This document shows, piece by piece, positions 36,019 to 44,841 of a DNA stretch of 64,000 nucleotides. Source of the DNA: CBDEGK01 sp965237855 (GTDB lineage: Bacteria > Pseudomonadota > Gammaproteobacteria > Pseudomonadales > Halieaceae); NCBI GenBank assembly GCA_965237855.1, contig CBDEGK010000008.1, positions 62,001 through 126,000 of the forward strand, in the 5' to 3' direction. The notes under the pieces were generated by a model. The model worked only from the letters and a program-made list of their open reading frames with translations, did not search any database and was not told the origin of the DNA. A program made the position numbers and the translations under genes. Within the stretch, counting starts at the first letter, position 1. Every line of letters begins with the position of its first letter.

Positions 36019-36737
36019 GGCTTCTCATCCACCGGGTAACCCATGTCGGCGATCGCCGCCTGGACTGGGGGGGACAGTAGCCAGTCCAGGAATTGCCGGG
36101 CGCTATCGATATTGTCAGAGTGCCGCAATATCACCGCCTGCTGCGAGAGATCGCCATACCAGTGGCGCGGAATATCCAGCCACGGCGGTGCCGCCTGGCT
36201 GCGGGCAACCAATGCGATATCGGCGCCACCACTGTGCCACAGCTGGTAGGCCTGGTTGATATTGCTGCCGCGCACCACCTTCCGCTCGACGTCTGCGAAG
36301 CGATCTAATACCTGCTGTGCCGCTGCGCCATAAGGTGCCAGCCGTGGATTGGCGATCGCCACACTCATGCCGGCATGGTTGAAGAGCGCATCAATGCCCG
36401 CGTCCGCTTTGTGTGCTAACTGTGGTTGATAGATCAGCACCAGCTGACCGTTGGCGTAGGTCCGCTTGCTGCCCTCGAGCGCCAACCCGGTAGCAACCAG
36501 CCGCCCGGGAAAATCGGTATTGGCTGAGAGGAGCAGGTCGAAGGGGGCGCCGTTGAGGATTTGTGCGTAGAGCGTGCCGGAGGAGGCGCTGCTAATGATC
36601 ACTGATTGCGCAGCGGAAAACTGGGGCAACAACTTCTCCAGCGGTACCCGGAAATTGGAGGCCACGGCGACATGCAGGTTGTTGGCGAGGATTGCGGGAG
36701 ACAGCGCCAGGATAATAAGAAGGAAGAGAGCCCGCAT
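36015..36737 (-). CDS. modA: Molybdate ABC transporter periplasmic binding protein
   Basis: ModA captures molybdate or tungstate in the periplasm. From MRALFLLIILALSPAILA it is 240 residues with a clear signal peptide (about 1-18), then VAVASNFRVPLEKL, ISSASSGTLYAQI and GAPFDLLLSANTDFP, the loops that bind the oxyanion. An ATG at 36779 would add 14 residues before the signal peptide and is less likely. First gene of modABC-srkA. No ModE-like palindrome was recognised upstream. Confidence 0.95.
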   Translation of the reverse strand: MRALFLLIILALSPAILANNLHVAVASNFRVPLEKLLPQFSAAQSVIISSASSGTLYAQILNGAPFDLLLSANTDFPGRLVATGLALEGSKRTYANGQLVLIYQPQLAHKADAGIDALFNHAGMSVAIANPRLAPYGAAAQQVLDRFADVERKVVRGSNINQAYQLWHSGGADIALVARSQAAPPWLDIPRHWYGDLSQQAVILRHSDNIDSARQFLDWLLSPPVQAAIADMGYPVDEKP

Positions 36738-36787
36738 TGAAGTCCGAGTCACGAAAATGTTGCCGCTAGTATGGTGCATGGCATGTC

Positions 36788-37537
36788 TTAATGCACACTA
36801 CCTTCTGGCCTCAACGCGGGGTCGGGTGTACGGGCCAGGCACCAGAGGTCAACACGGCTGGCACCGGCCTGCAGCAGCACCTCGGCGAGGTGTTGGGCAG
36901 TTGCGCCGCTGGTCATCACATCGTCGAGGATGACCAGGTATTGACCGTGGAGGTTGGCACGGCAGTGAAATGCGGACTTGAGATTGTCCCGCCGCTGCGC
37001 CAGATCCAGCGTGTGTTGAGCGGGAGTGAGTCGGGTTTTCTGGCACAGGCGCGGCGCTATTGTTAAGGCCTGAGGCTTGATGCGGGGGTGGTTGAGCAGG
37101 GATTGCGCCAATAGCTCGGACTGATTGAAGCCGCGTTGCCAGCGTCGCCACCAGTGCATGGGCACAGGTACGAGTGCATCGGGAGTTCCGAACTCGGCGA
37201 TGAATTGCTCGACGGGTTCTGCCAGCAACTGGGTCAGCAGCGGTAACAGGCTCATGTCAGCGGAGAACTTAAAGCGTTGCAGGAAATTGCTGATCGGCTG
37301 GCTGTACAGCCAGGGAGCACAGCAGCGCCCGAATGCGGGTGGGGTGCGTTGGCAGTTAATACAGGTCTGGCCTGGGGCAGCTAGCGGCGTGGCGCAGGTC
37401 TGACAGGCGTAAGGGTTGGCTGGCAGCTCTTTTTCACAGCTGGCGCAGAGCGGCAGGGGCCGCAGACTGGGGCGTTGACACAGCAGACAGTAGCAAGGGG
37501 CCAAATGATCGAGAAGAAAGTTGTTAACCATACGCAT
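36788..37537 (-). CDS. comF: ComF family phosphoribosyltransferase-like protein
   Basis: ComF proteins aid DNA uptake (competence) and are called GntX in E. coli. The 249-residue protein has an N-terminal zinc-ribbon (CYCLLCQ, CASCEKEL, CQTCATPL, CINCQRTPP), a central conserved segment (LQRFKFSADMSLLPLL) and a C-terminal phosphoribosyltransferase motif ILDDVMTSGATAQHLAEVL. Divergent from bioB. The first codons overlap the BirA-type operator; a second in-frame ATG lies at 37531. With pilMNOPQ it supports, but does not prove, natural competence. Confidence 0.92.
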   Translation of the reverse strand: MRMVNNFLLDHLAPCYCLLCQRPSLRPLPLCASCEKELPANPYACQTCATPLAAPGQTCINCQRTPPAFGRCCAPWLYSQPISNFLQRFKFSADMSLLPLLTQLLAEPVEQFIAEFGTPDALVPVPMHWWRRWQRGFNQSELLAQSLLNHPRIKPQALTIAPRLCQKTRLTPAQHTLDLAQRRDNLKSAFHCRANLHGQYLVILDDVMTSGATAQHLAEVLLQAGASRVDLWCLARTPDPALRPEGSVH

Positions 37538-37553
37538 CCTTGCAGGTTGACAG
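37521..37553 (+). promoter_or_regulatory. BirA-type biotin operator upstream of bioB
   Basis: TTGTTAACC (37521-37529), 15 bases, GGTTGACAG (37545-37553). This matches the known proteobacterial BirA box, TTGTnAACC and GGTTnACAA separated by 14-16 bases. It ends 56 bases before the bioB ATG and overlaps the first codons of comF, so biotinyl-AMP-bound BirA could repress the bio operon and also affect comF. Confidence 0.82.
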
Positions 37554-37609
37554 ATTTCAGGGGCTGGCTATCATGACAGCCTCATAGAAATATAGACCAC
37601 AGGTGAGTC

Positions 37610-38608
37610 ATGAGCGATATACGCCATAACTGGCAGCGCAGCGAGGTGGAAGCCCTGTTTGCCCTGCCTCTCAGCGATTTGATGTTTCAGGCGCAGACAC
37701 TGCACCGGCAGTATTTTGATCCCAACGAAGTGCAGGTCAGTACCTTGCTATCAATCAAGACTGGCGCCTGCCCGGAAGATTGTGCCTACTGCCCCCAGAG
37801 TACGCGTTACGACACAGGTCTCGAAGTTGAGCAGTTGATGGAAGTGGAACGGGTACTTGATCAGGCGCGGGCCGCGCGCGATGCGGGTGCTACCCGCTTC
37901 TGCATGGGCGCGGCCTGGCGCTCGCCGAAGGATCGCGATATGGCGCAGGTTGTGGCGATGGTTGAAGGTGTGGCCGACCTCGGCCTGGAAACCTGTATGA
38001 CACTGGGCATGTTAACCCAACAGCAGGCGCAACAACTGGCCGATGCCGGCCTGGATTACTACAACCATAATCTCGATACCTCACCGGAGTACTACGGCGA
38101 CATTATTACCACCCGAACCTACCAGGATCGCCTGGACACCCTGGCCAGCGTGCGCGATGCAGGAATGAAGGTCTGTAGCGGCGGCATCGTGGGTATGGGA
38201 GAAGACGTTACAGATCGCGCCGGCATGTTGCAGCAGCTCGCCAGCTTGCAACCACACCCGGAGAGCGTGCCCATCAACATGCTGGTACGGGTTGAAGGTA
38301 CACCCCTGGCCGATTCAGAAGATCTCGATCCCATAGAATTTGTGCGCATGATCGCCGTCGCTCGCATTCTCATGCCGGCCTCGCATGTGCGGTTGTCAGC
38401 CGGACGCGAAGAGATGAGTGAGGAAACGCATGCCCTGGCCTACCTGGCCGGCGCCAACTCTATTTTCTACGGGGAAAAACTGCTGACCACCCCCAATCCC
38501 CTGGCCAACAAGGATATGGAGCTGTTTGATCGATTAGGCATTCGACCAGAACAACGGCCCATGAAGGAAGAAGACCCGCGCTTTTATGACGCGGCCGCCA
38601 GTGTCTGA
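37610..38608 (+). CDS. bioB: Biotin synthase
   Basis: BioB inserts sulfur into dethiobiotin in the last step of biotin synthesis. The 332-residue radical-SAM enzyme has the 4Fe-4S cysteines C54, C58 and C61 in GACPEDCAYCPQS, plus YYNHNLDTSPEYY, CSGGIVGMGE and RLSAGREEMSEE (2Fe-2S ligand arginine). First gene of bioB-bioF-bioHC-bioD; its stop overlaps the bioF start (TGATG). Confidence 0.98.
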   Translation: MSDIRHNWQRSEVEALFALPLSDLMFQAQTLHRQYFDPNEVQVSTLLSIKTGACPEDCAYCPQSTRYDTGLEVEQLMEVERVLDQARAARDAGATRFCMGAAWRSPKDRDMAQVVAMVEGVADLGLETCMTLGMLTQQQAQQLADAGLDYYNHNLDTSPEYYGDIITTRTYQDRLDTLASVRDAGMKVCSGGIVGMGEDVTDRAGMLQQLASLQPHPESVPINMLVRVEGTPLADSEDLDPIEFVRMIAVARILMPASHVRLSAGREEMSEETHALAYLAGANSIFYGEKLLTTPNPLANKDMELFDRLGIRPEQRPMKEEDPRFYDAAASV

Positions 38609-39777
38609 TGACCGTTCTGCAGCAGCGGCTGCAGCGGCGGCTTGAAGAGCGCCGCGCGCAGGCATTATACCGGCACCGACTAACGCTGGGTTCTGCCCAG
38701 GGTGCCAGCGTACACCTGGAGGGACAGGAGTTTCTCTGTTTTTGCAGCAATGATTACCTGGGGCTGGCCAATCACCCGAAACTCGTCGAAAGCATGCGCG
38801 AGGCCGCTGCTAAATACGGTGTTGGCAGCGGTGCTTCTCACCTGGTGGTTGGTCATAACGAGGTTCACCACGCTCTGGAGAGCGAGCTGGCCGAATTCAC
38901 CGGCCGATCGCGTGCTCTCCTGTTCAGCAGTGGCTACATGGCCAACCTGGGTGTTATTTCCTCGCTCGTTGGGCGCAGTGACTACATCTTTGAAGACCGC
39001 TTGAATCACGCCTCGTTGTTGGATGGCGGTTTGTTGAGCCGGGCCAATTTCAAACGTTTTGCCCACAATAATGTGGCGGATCTACAGCAGTCACTGCAAA
39101 ACGTTGTCGCCGATACCGGCAAGTTGGTGGTTGTCGATGGTGTGTACAGCATGGATGGTGATATGGCCCCCCTTGGCCAGCTTTCGCAGGCCTGTGAAGC
39201 CAGCGATGCCCTGCTGATGGTAGATGACGCCCATGGTTTTGGTGTGCTCGGTACTGCCGGCAGAGGTTCGGTAGAGGCAGCGGGCTTGAGTTGTTCCCAG
39301 GTGCCCGTTTTGATGGGTACGCTCGGCAAAGCACTTGGTTGTGCCGGTGCATTTGTCGCCGGCGATGAAGACCTGATCGAAGGGCTAATTCAGTTTGCCC
39401 GCACCTACATTTATACCACTGCCATCCCCCCGGCAGTGGCGGCTGCAACCAGGACGGCCTTACAGCTTCTACAGCAGGAGAATTGGCGGCAGCAACACCT
39501 GCAACATCTCATCAAGCGTTTTCGTGTGGGTGCAGAATCTGTCTCATTGCCATTGATGGATTCCGAAAGCGCTATCCAACCGATTATGGTTGGTAGTTCG
39601 GAAACTGCGGTACAACTGAGCGCGTCTCTACGGCAGCGCGGCATCCTGGTGAGCGCCATTCGACCGCCAACGGTGCCCGCTGACACTGCTCGCCTGCGCG
39701 TTACCCTCACCGCCGCACATTCGGAGGCAGACGTTGACCGCTTACTCGACGCCCTTGCAGACTGCATCCGCCAATAA
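38608..39777 (+). CDS. bioF: 8-amino-7-oxononanoate synthase
   Basis: BioF condenses pimeloyl-ACP with alanine using pyridoxal phosphate. The 389 residues carry SNDYLGLANHP, GSGASHLVVGHNEVH, the aspartate and histidine of VDDAHGFGVLG, and the PLP lysine in GTLGKALGCAGAF. Starts one base before the end of the bioB stop; its end overlaps the bioHC frame by 44 bases. Confidence 0.97.
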   Translation: MTVLQQRLQRRLEERRAQALYRHRLTLGSAQGASVHLEGQEFLCFCSNDYLGLANHPKLVESMREAAAKYGVGSGASHLVVGHNEVHHALESELAEFTGRSRALLFSSGYMANLGVISSLVGRSDYIFEDRLNHASLLDGGLLSRANFKRFAHNNVADLQQSLQNVVADTGKLVVVDGVYSMDGDMAPLGQLSQACEASDALLMVDDAHGFGVLGTAGRGSVEAAGLSCSQVPVLMGTLGKALGCAGAFVAGDEDLIEGLIQFARTYIYTTAIPPAVAAATRTALQLLQQENWRQQHLQHLIKRFRVGAESVSLPLMDSESAIQPIMVGSSETAVQLSASLRQRGILVSAIRPPTVPADTARLRVTLTAAHSEADVDRLLDALADCIRQ

Positions 39778-41338
39778 CACACTCTTCTCTGAGCGGCTCG
39801 CCAGTTACTCCAATAGCGATACTGAACTGGTGTTATTGTCTGGCTGGAGCATGGACAGCAGTATTTGGTACTCGCTGTTGCCGCAATTGCGACAACGTTG
39901 CCATGTCACCCTGGTAGATTTGCCGGGGACTGGCCGCAGCGCTCCTGGCAGTTGGAACCCCGTTGACCTGTTGGAGGCGGTATTAGCCGTCGTCCCCGAG
40001 CGGGCTATATACCTGGGCTGGTCTTTGGGTGGTGGCCTGGCGCTGCATATCGCCCACACACAACCCGCACGGGTTGAGGCCGCGTTATGCTTGGGCACCA
40101 ACCCCCGTTTTGTCGCCAGTGAAGATTGGTCCAGCGCGATGCCAGCTGCGGACTTCGCCAGTTTTTCCGCTCGGGTGAGCGCGAAGGATACCGGCGCATT
40201 GCCACGCTTCGACTGGCTGCAGTCGGGGGGCGATAAACAGTGGCAAAACCGCTGCCGGAGGCTGCGCCAAGACACCACACAGCCAGCACAATTGCAGGCC
40301 AGCCTTGAGTTGTTGGCCCGCCTTGATCTACGTGCGGCGCTGCCGCAATTAACCATGCCGATAGCGCACCTGTTAGGCGAACAGGATCAGCTGGTACCGG
40401 CATCACTGGCGTCTTCCCTGGCCGAACTGGCGCCGAGTCAGCAGGTTGAGCTTGTGCCCGCTGCCGGGCACCTGCTACCACTGTGTGCTGAAGTTCAGGT
40501 ATTGGCGGCACTGGATGAACTGTTGCTGGCCACGGGCGGCGTTAGTAAGCCGGTCGTAGCCAGCCGCAACAAGGTTGCCGTGGCCAGTTCCTTTGGCGCA
40601 GCTGCGCAGAGTTATAACGCTGTCGCCACCCTGCAGCAGCAAGTGGGTGGAGAACTGTTGCAGCTGGCGCCGGATGATTCCCCGGTGCGGCTGTTGGACC
40701 TGGGCTGTGGAACGGGTTATTTCAAAGCGGCACTGCAAGGCCGTTATCCCGGTGCAGACTACTGTGGGCTGGATCTCGCCGAAGGTATGGTTCGCTATGC
40801 GGCCGCCACTACCGGGGCAGAAGTGGGTTGGCTGGTGGGTGATGCAGAAGATCTGCCGTTGCAAACCCGCAGTGTCGACCTGGTCTTCAGCAGCCTCGCC
40901 CTGCAGTGGTGCGAATCAATAGCCAGTCTTGCCGCTGAATTGTTTCGGGTATTGAGTCCCGGCGGCCATTGCCTGATTGCCACGCTGGGGCCGCAGACCC
41001 TGCATGAACTGCGTGCCTCGTGGTCTGCAGTGGACAGCTACCAGCACGTCAATGAGTTCCTGCCCGCGGAAGCGTTCGTTGGGGCGCTTGAAGCCTCGGG
41101 CTTGCAGTTGCAACAACTGCAGACTGAATGTGTGTCTCTGCAGTACGATACGGCGTTAGAATTACTGCGCGAACTGAAGAGCCTGGGTGCGCACAATCTC
41201 AATGCCTCGCGGCCGGCGGGTATGACCGGGCGCCAACGATTGCAGGCGTTTCAGCATGCCTATGAGCATTATCGACAGGACGGCAAATTGCCCGCCACCT
41301 ATGAAGTACAACTTTTACTCCTGAGGCGACCCCTGTGA
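39734..41338 (+). CDS. bioHC: Fused pimeloyl-ACP methyl ester esterase / malonyl-ACP methyltransferase
   Basis: One 534-residue chain carries both gate enzymes of pimeloyl synthesis. Residues about 30-265 are an alpha/beta hydrolase like BioH: nucleophile Ser97 in GWSLGG, acid in GEQDQLVP, histidine in AAGHLLPL. Residues about 285-530 are a SAM methyltransferase like BioC: LLDLGCGTGYF, GLDLAEGM, LVFSSLALQW. BioC masks malonyl-ACP as the methyl ester; BioH removes the methyl once pimeloyl-ACP is built. The start is a TTG with GGAGG upstream, overlapping bioF by 44 bases. Such BioHC fusions are known from Teredinibacter and Saccharophagus relatives. Confidence 0.94.
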   Translation: MTAYSTPLQTASANNTLFSERLASYSNSDTELVLLSGWSMDSSIWYSLLPQLRQRCHVTLVDLPGTGRSAPGSWNPVDLLEAVLAVVPERAIYLGWSLGGGLALHIAHTQPARVEAALCLGTNPRFVASEDWSSAMPAADFASFSARVSAKDTGALPRFDWLQSGGDKQWQNRCRRLRQDTTQPAQLQASLELLARLDLRAALPQLTMPIAHLLGEQDQLVPASLASSLAELAPSQQVELVPAAGHLLPLCAEVQVLAALDELLLATGGVSKPVVASRNKVAVASSFGAAAQSYNAVATLQQQVGGELLQLAPDDSPVRLLDLGCGTGYFKAALQGRYPGADYCGLDLAEGMVRYAAATTGAEVGWLVGDAEDLPLQTRSVDLVFSSLALQWCESIASLAAELFRVLSPGGHCLIATLGPQTLHELRASWSAVDSYQHVNEFLPAEAFVGALEASGLQLQQLQTECVSLQYDTALELLRELKSLGAHNLNASRPAGMTGRQRLQAFQHAYEHYRQDGKLPATYEVQLLLLRRPL

Positions 41339-42012
41339 GTAAAACCGCCAGCTTTTTTATTACCGGTACGGACACCGATGTGGGCAAAACTCGTATTGCC
41401 GCCGGCTTGCTGGATGCTGCCGCGCGGGCAGGTCGGGTAACCGCCGCAGTGAAACCCGTGGCTGCCGGTTGCGATGAGCAGGGTCAGAATGAAGATGCCC
41501 TGTTGCTCCAGCAGGCGATGTCCCTGGAGTTGAGTTATCAGCAAGTGAACCCGGTTGCGTTGAAGCCGGCCATCGCGCCGCACATAGCGGCACAAGCCGC
41601 CGGGCGCAAGATCACAGCCGGGCAACTGGCGGGATACTGCCGCGGGGTGATGCTGGGTGAAGCGGATTTTGTGGTTATTGAGGGAGCGGGCGGTTGGCGG
41701 GTGCCCCTGAACCAGCGTGAAACTTTCGCCCACCTGGCCATCGAATTACAGGTGCCGGTTATACTGGTGGTGGCTATGCGATTGGGGTGTATCAATCACG
41801 CCCTGCTTACGGCTGAGGCGGTTGTCCGCGACGGGCTACAGCTGGCTGGCTGGGTAGCCAATACCACGGCCGAAACCATGTCCCACTATGCCGAGAATCT
41901 GGCAACTCTCAGAAGCCGCATAGCAGCACCGCTACTGGGTGAAGTGCCCTGCCTTGAAGCCCCGGATCACCGGGCAGTAAGCCCTTTTCTCAATCTCTCG
42001 CCACTGCTGTAA
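41335..42012 (+). CDS. bioD: Dethiobiotin synthetase
   Basis: BioD closes the ureido ring of dethiobiotin from diaminopelargonic acid, CO2 and ATP. The 225-residue P-loop protein has TGTDTDVGKT (about 10-19), KPVAAGCDE and EGAGGWRVPL. It starts at a GTG that overlaps the bioHC stop (GTGA). bioA, the remaining enzyme, is not in this window. No clear terminator follows. Confidence 0.97.
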   Translation: MSKTASFFITGTDTDVGKTRIAAGLLDAAARAGRVTAAVKPVAAGCDEQGQNEDALLLQQAMSLELSYQQVNPVALKPAIAPHIAAQAAGRKITAGQLAGYCRGVMLGEADFVVIEGAGGWRVPLNQRETFAHLAIELQVPVILVVAMRLGCINHALLTAEAVVRDGLQLAGWVANTTAETMSHYAENLATLRSRIAAPLLGEVPCLEAPDHRAVSPFLNLSPLL

Positions 42013-42166
42013 GTTAGCGCTTACATACCCCCTCTGTCATAAAAATTAGAGGTTGTTCGCCCTTAAGCCGATAAGGAGGGTGGAGTGGCCGCAATAGACT
42101 GTTGACCGTTTTAATGGAACTCAGCAGTATGTGTTCGCCGTTAACATATATTTCCAAGAGGTACTC

Positions 42167-43957
42167 ATGCCTGATTACAAGGTACCACGACGCGATATTA
42201 GCTTCGTGATGAATGAATTGCTTGATTGCGAGGGCCTGTATCAATCCCTCGGTTTTGAAGACGTTAACCAGGACCTGCTCAACACCATTGTCGACGAGGC
42301 AGGCAAATTCTGTGAAGAGGTGTTGTCGCCTTTAAACCAACCTGGCGACGAAGAGGGATGCCACTGGAGTGAAGCCGGCGTTACTACCCCGGCGGGCTTT
42401 AAAGAGGCGTACCAGCAATACGTAGACAATGGCTGGCCAGCGCTGAGTGCATCCACGGAATCTGGTGGCCAGGGTATGCCCGCCCTGATGGGTATTATTG
42501 CTAATGAACTGGTTGGCACGGCCAACTGGTCCTGGGGTATGTATCCCGGTCTGAGTCACGGCGCCGTGGCGACGGTGGAAGAACACGGTTCCGATCAACA
42601 ACAAGCCGACTACCTGGGCAAGCTGGTCAGTGGCGAATGGACCGGCACCATGTGCCTGACCGAATCCCACTGTGGCAGCGACCTGGGTCTTCTTCGCACC
42701 AAGGCGGAGCTGCAGGCTGATGGCAGTTATGCGATTACCGGCACCAAGATTTTTATCTCTGCCGGTGAGCACGATATGGCGGACAACATTATTCACATCG
42801 TGTTGGCACGACTGCCGGACGCGCCAGCCGGTACCAAGGGTATCTCGCTGTTCATCGTCCCCAAGTTCAAGCTCGACGCCGAAGGCGGTGTGGGTGAGCG
42901 CAACCAGGTGCACTGCGCCTCCATCGAAAAGAAAATGGGTATCAAGGCTAGCGCCACCTGCGTAATGAACTTTGATGGCGCCACCGGTTACCTGATTGGC
43001 GAGCCCAACAGGGGTCTGAACTGCATGTTCACCTTCATGAACGTGGCCCGCCTCGGTACAGCCGTACAGGGCTTGGCCCATGCGCAGCTATCTTTCCAGG
43101 GTGCTCTGGACTATGCCCGCGAGCGCCTGGCTATGCGCAGTATCACTGGGCCTAAGAACCCCGATGGACCGGCTGATCCGATTATTGTTCACCCGGATGT
43201 GCGGCGCATGTTGTTGACCCAGAAGGCCTTTGCCGAGGGCGGCAGGGCGTTCATCTACTATCTCGCGCAGCGGGCTGATATAGCGGCCCACGGGGAGGGA
43301 GCCGAGGCCCAGGAGGCGGAAGACCTGATGGCCCTGCTGACGCCAATTGCCAAGGCTTTCGTCACAGAAACCGGCTGCGAAGCGGCCAATTTGGGCGTGC
43401 AGGTTTTTGGTGGCCACGGCTTTATCCGCGAGTGGGGTATGGAGCAAATCGTTCGCGATGCCCGCATCTCCACGCTTTACGAAGGTACCACTGGCATTCA
43501 GGCCATGGACCTGATTGGTCGCAAGGTGCTGGGCAGTGGCGGCAAGTTATTGCTGGGCTTCACCAAGCTCATTGACCAGTTCTGTGAAGACCATAAGGGC
43601 AATGGCGTGCACGAATTCGTTGAGCCACTGAATCGTTACAACCAGGAATGGGGCGAGCTGACCATGAAAATTGGTGAGGCCGCCATGCAGAATCCCGATG
43701 AAGCGGGCGCCGCTGCCGTCGATTACATGATGTATAGCGGCTACCTCACCCTGGCTTACTTCTGGGCGCAGATGGCTGCAGTGGCAGTGAAAAAGCTGGC
43801 CGAAGGTACTGATGACAAGGCGTTCTACGAGGCCAAGCTGCATACCGCCCGCTTCTATTTTGAGCGATTACTGCCGCGTACGCTGGCACACAAAGAATCT
43901 ATTCTGTCCGGGTCCGATAACCTGATGGAAATGGAAGAAGCGTTGTTTGCTTTCTGA
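42167..43957 (+). CDS. Acyl-CoA dehydrogenase, DmdC/FadE-type
   Basis: A 596-residue FAD-dependent acyl-CoA dehydrogenase from MPDYKVPRRD (AAGAGG ribosome-binding site upstream). It has the N-terminal helical domain, MCLTESHCGSDLG, GTKIFISAGEHDM, the NPDGPADPIIVHPDVRRML linker, QVFGGHGFIREWGMEQIVRD and ARISTLYEGTTGIQAMDLIGRK, followed by a C-terminal extension. The family includes DmdC, which oxidises methylmercaptopropionyl-CoA in DMSP breakdown, and long-chain FadE-like enzymes. Sequence alone does not decide which; no dmd genes are nearby. It is a lone transcript with its own terminator. Confidence 0.93.
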   Translation: MPDYKVPRRDISFVMNELLDCEGLYQSLGFEDVNQDLLNTIVDEAGKFCEEVLSPLNQPGDEEGCHWSEAGVTTPAGFKEAYQQYVDNGWPALSASTESGGQGMPALMGIIANELVGTANWSWGMYPGLSHGAVATVEEHGSDQQQADYLGKLVSGEWTGTMCLTESHCGSDLGLLRTKAELQADGSYAITGTKIFISAGEHDMADNIIHIVLARLPDAPAGTKGISLFIVPKFKLDAEGGVGERNQVHCASIEKKMGIKASATCVMNFDGATGYLIGEPNRGLNCMFTFMNVARLGTAVQGLAHAQLSFQGALDYARERLAMRSITGPKNPDGPADPIIVHPDVRRMLLTQKAFAEGGRAFIYYLAQRADIAAHGEGAEAQEAEDLMALLTPIAKAFVTETGCEAANLGVQVFGGHGFIREWGMEQIVRDARISTLYEGTTGIQAMDLIGRKVLGSGGKLLLGFTKLIDQFCEDHKGNGVHEFVEPLNRYNQEWGELTMKIGEAAMQNPDEAGAAAVDYMMYSGYLTLAYFWAQMAAVAVKKLAEGTDDKAFYEAKLHTARFYFERLLPRTLAHKESILSGSDNLMEMEEALFAF

Positions 43958-43982
43958 TCTCCTATCCCCGTGAAGGAGTTAT

Positions 43983-44016
43983 GGGGCCTCGCTGTTTGCA
44001 GCCAGGCCCCTTTTTT
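43983..44016 (+). terminator. Intrinsic terminator after the acyl-CoA dehydrogenase gene
   Basis: GGGGCCT (43983-43989), a 14-base loop, AGGCCCC (44004-44010) and six T. The stem is perfect, about 25 bases after the stop. Confidence 0.9.
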
Positions 44017-44045
44017 ATGGGCGCGGAAAGTAGGAAAATAGGGAG

Positions 44046-44231
44046 ATGACTGACGAACCCAGATTATCTCCGGAAGACCAGGCACGGGTGGACAAGTTCA
44101 CCAGCACTGGCATCAACTCGGTGGAACGCAAACCCTTCAAGCCAATACGGCTGATGCTGTTCCTGGTGCTGGTAGTAAGCGGCCTCAGTGTTATTAGCAT
44201 TCTGCTGTCGCGGTGGGCGGGGGTGTACTAG
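44046..44231 (+). CDS. DUF3094 family small membrane protein
   Basis: A 61-residue protein with an N-terminal soluble half (LSPEDQARVDKFTSTGINSVERKPFKP) split by the motif RLSPEDQARVDKF, and one membrane helix (about 36-56: LMLFLVLVVSGLSVISILL). The pattern matches DUF3094, a family confined to pseudomonads and relatives, with no known role. It lies between the dehydrogenase terminator and tRNA-Pro. Confidence 0.8.
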   Translation: MTDEPRLSPEDQARVDKFTSTGINSVERKPFKPIRLMLFLVLVVSGLSVISILLSRWAGVY

Positions 44232-44251
44232 CAGCGCTTACTTGCGCTGGC

Positions 44252-44279
44252 TTTACAAAGAAGGGCGCTCTGGTATATT
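44252..44279 (+). promoter_or_regulatory. Promoter of tRNA-Pro
   Basis: TTTACA at 44252-44257, a 16-base spacer, and TATATT at 44274-44279, followed by a GC-rich stretch as in stable-RNA discriminators. The mature tRNA begins 28 bases after the -10 box. Read by eye only. Confidence 0.6.
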
Positions 44280-44307
44280 ACGCGCCTCTCCAAAACGTCC
44301 CAGATAT

Positions 44308-44384
44308 CGGTGTGTAGCGCAGCCTGGTAGCGCACTTCCTTCGGGAGGAAGGGGTCGGAGGTTCGAATCCTCTCACACCGACCA
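44308..44384 (+). tRNA. tRNA-Pro (anticodon CGG)
   Basis: A 77-base cloverleaf: acceptor CGGTGTG pairs with CACACCG, D-arm GCGCAGCCTGGTAGCGC, anticodon stem CTTCC/GGAAG around loop TTCGGGA (anticodon CGG), T-arm GGAGGTTCGAATCCTC, discriminator A and encoded CCA. It closely resembles E. coli proK. The core gene block ends here; IS debris begins a few bases after the CCA. Confidence 0.97.
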
Positions 44385-44386
44385 AT

Positions 44387-44758
44387 TAGCCCACGGTATA
44401 GACCGGAGACATGGTTTACACCTTATACCGAAGACATGGTTTACACTTTTGCCATGAAGGGGTTGTTCGCCGGTTCAACCCTTCCTTCGTCTTCATCAAA
44501 GAAGCCTAGATCATATTCCATAAAACTGACAAGCCAGATATTGTCAGAGACCTCTCGTATCCCTATCGATTGCCCCGCAAACACGGTGCTTAAGTTAATT
44601 TTCCTATTGCCTATGCAGATACGCCCACACTGAGTAACGCGCACCGTGCGGTCGTGGTAAGGGTATTCTGGTTCCTCCGGCTGGCTGTAGACCCGGGTTG
44701 AAGGTGTATACACATCGCCGGGGTATTGGCCGTCAAGGGCCTGGTGGGGTCGTTCGTT
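44387..44758 (-). pseudogene. C-terminal remnant of an IS481-like DDE transposase with its terminal repeats
   Basis: On the minus strand from 44758 the frame reads NERPHQALDGQYPGDVYTPS and ends at 44441 after FMAKV. This is the C-terminal tail of an IS481/IS3-like transposase (conserved RPHQAL after the catalytic Glu). The integrase core is missing: the reading begins exactly at the left end of the IS21 element. Beyond the stop, GACATGGTTTACAC occurs twice (44408-44421, 44433-44446), typical of a subterminal repeat at this element's end. The exact outer boundary next to the tRNA is uncertain. Confidence 0.75.
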
Positions 44759-44841
44759 TGTCAACAGCAGTCCAAATCTGACCCACCTTGCCGTGCTAAT
44801 CAGCAATTTAAAATTGACCCACCCTCAGCGTTTTCTTTCCG

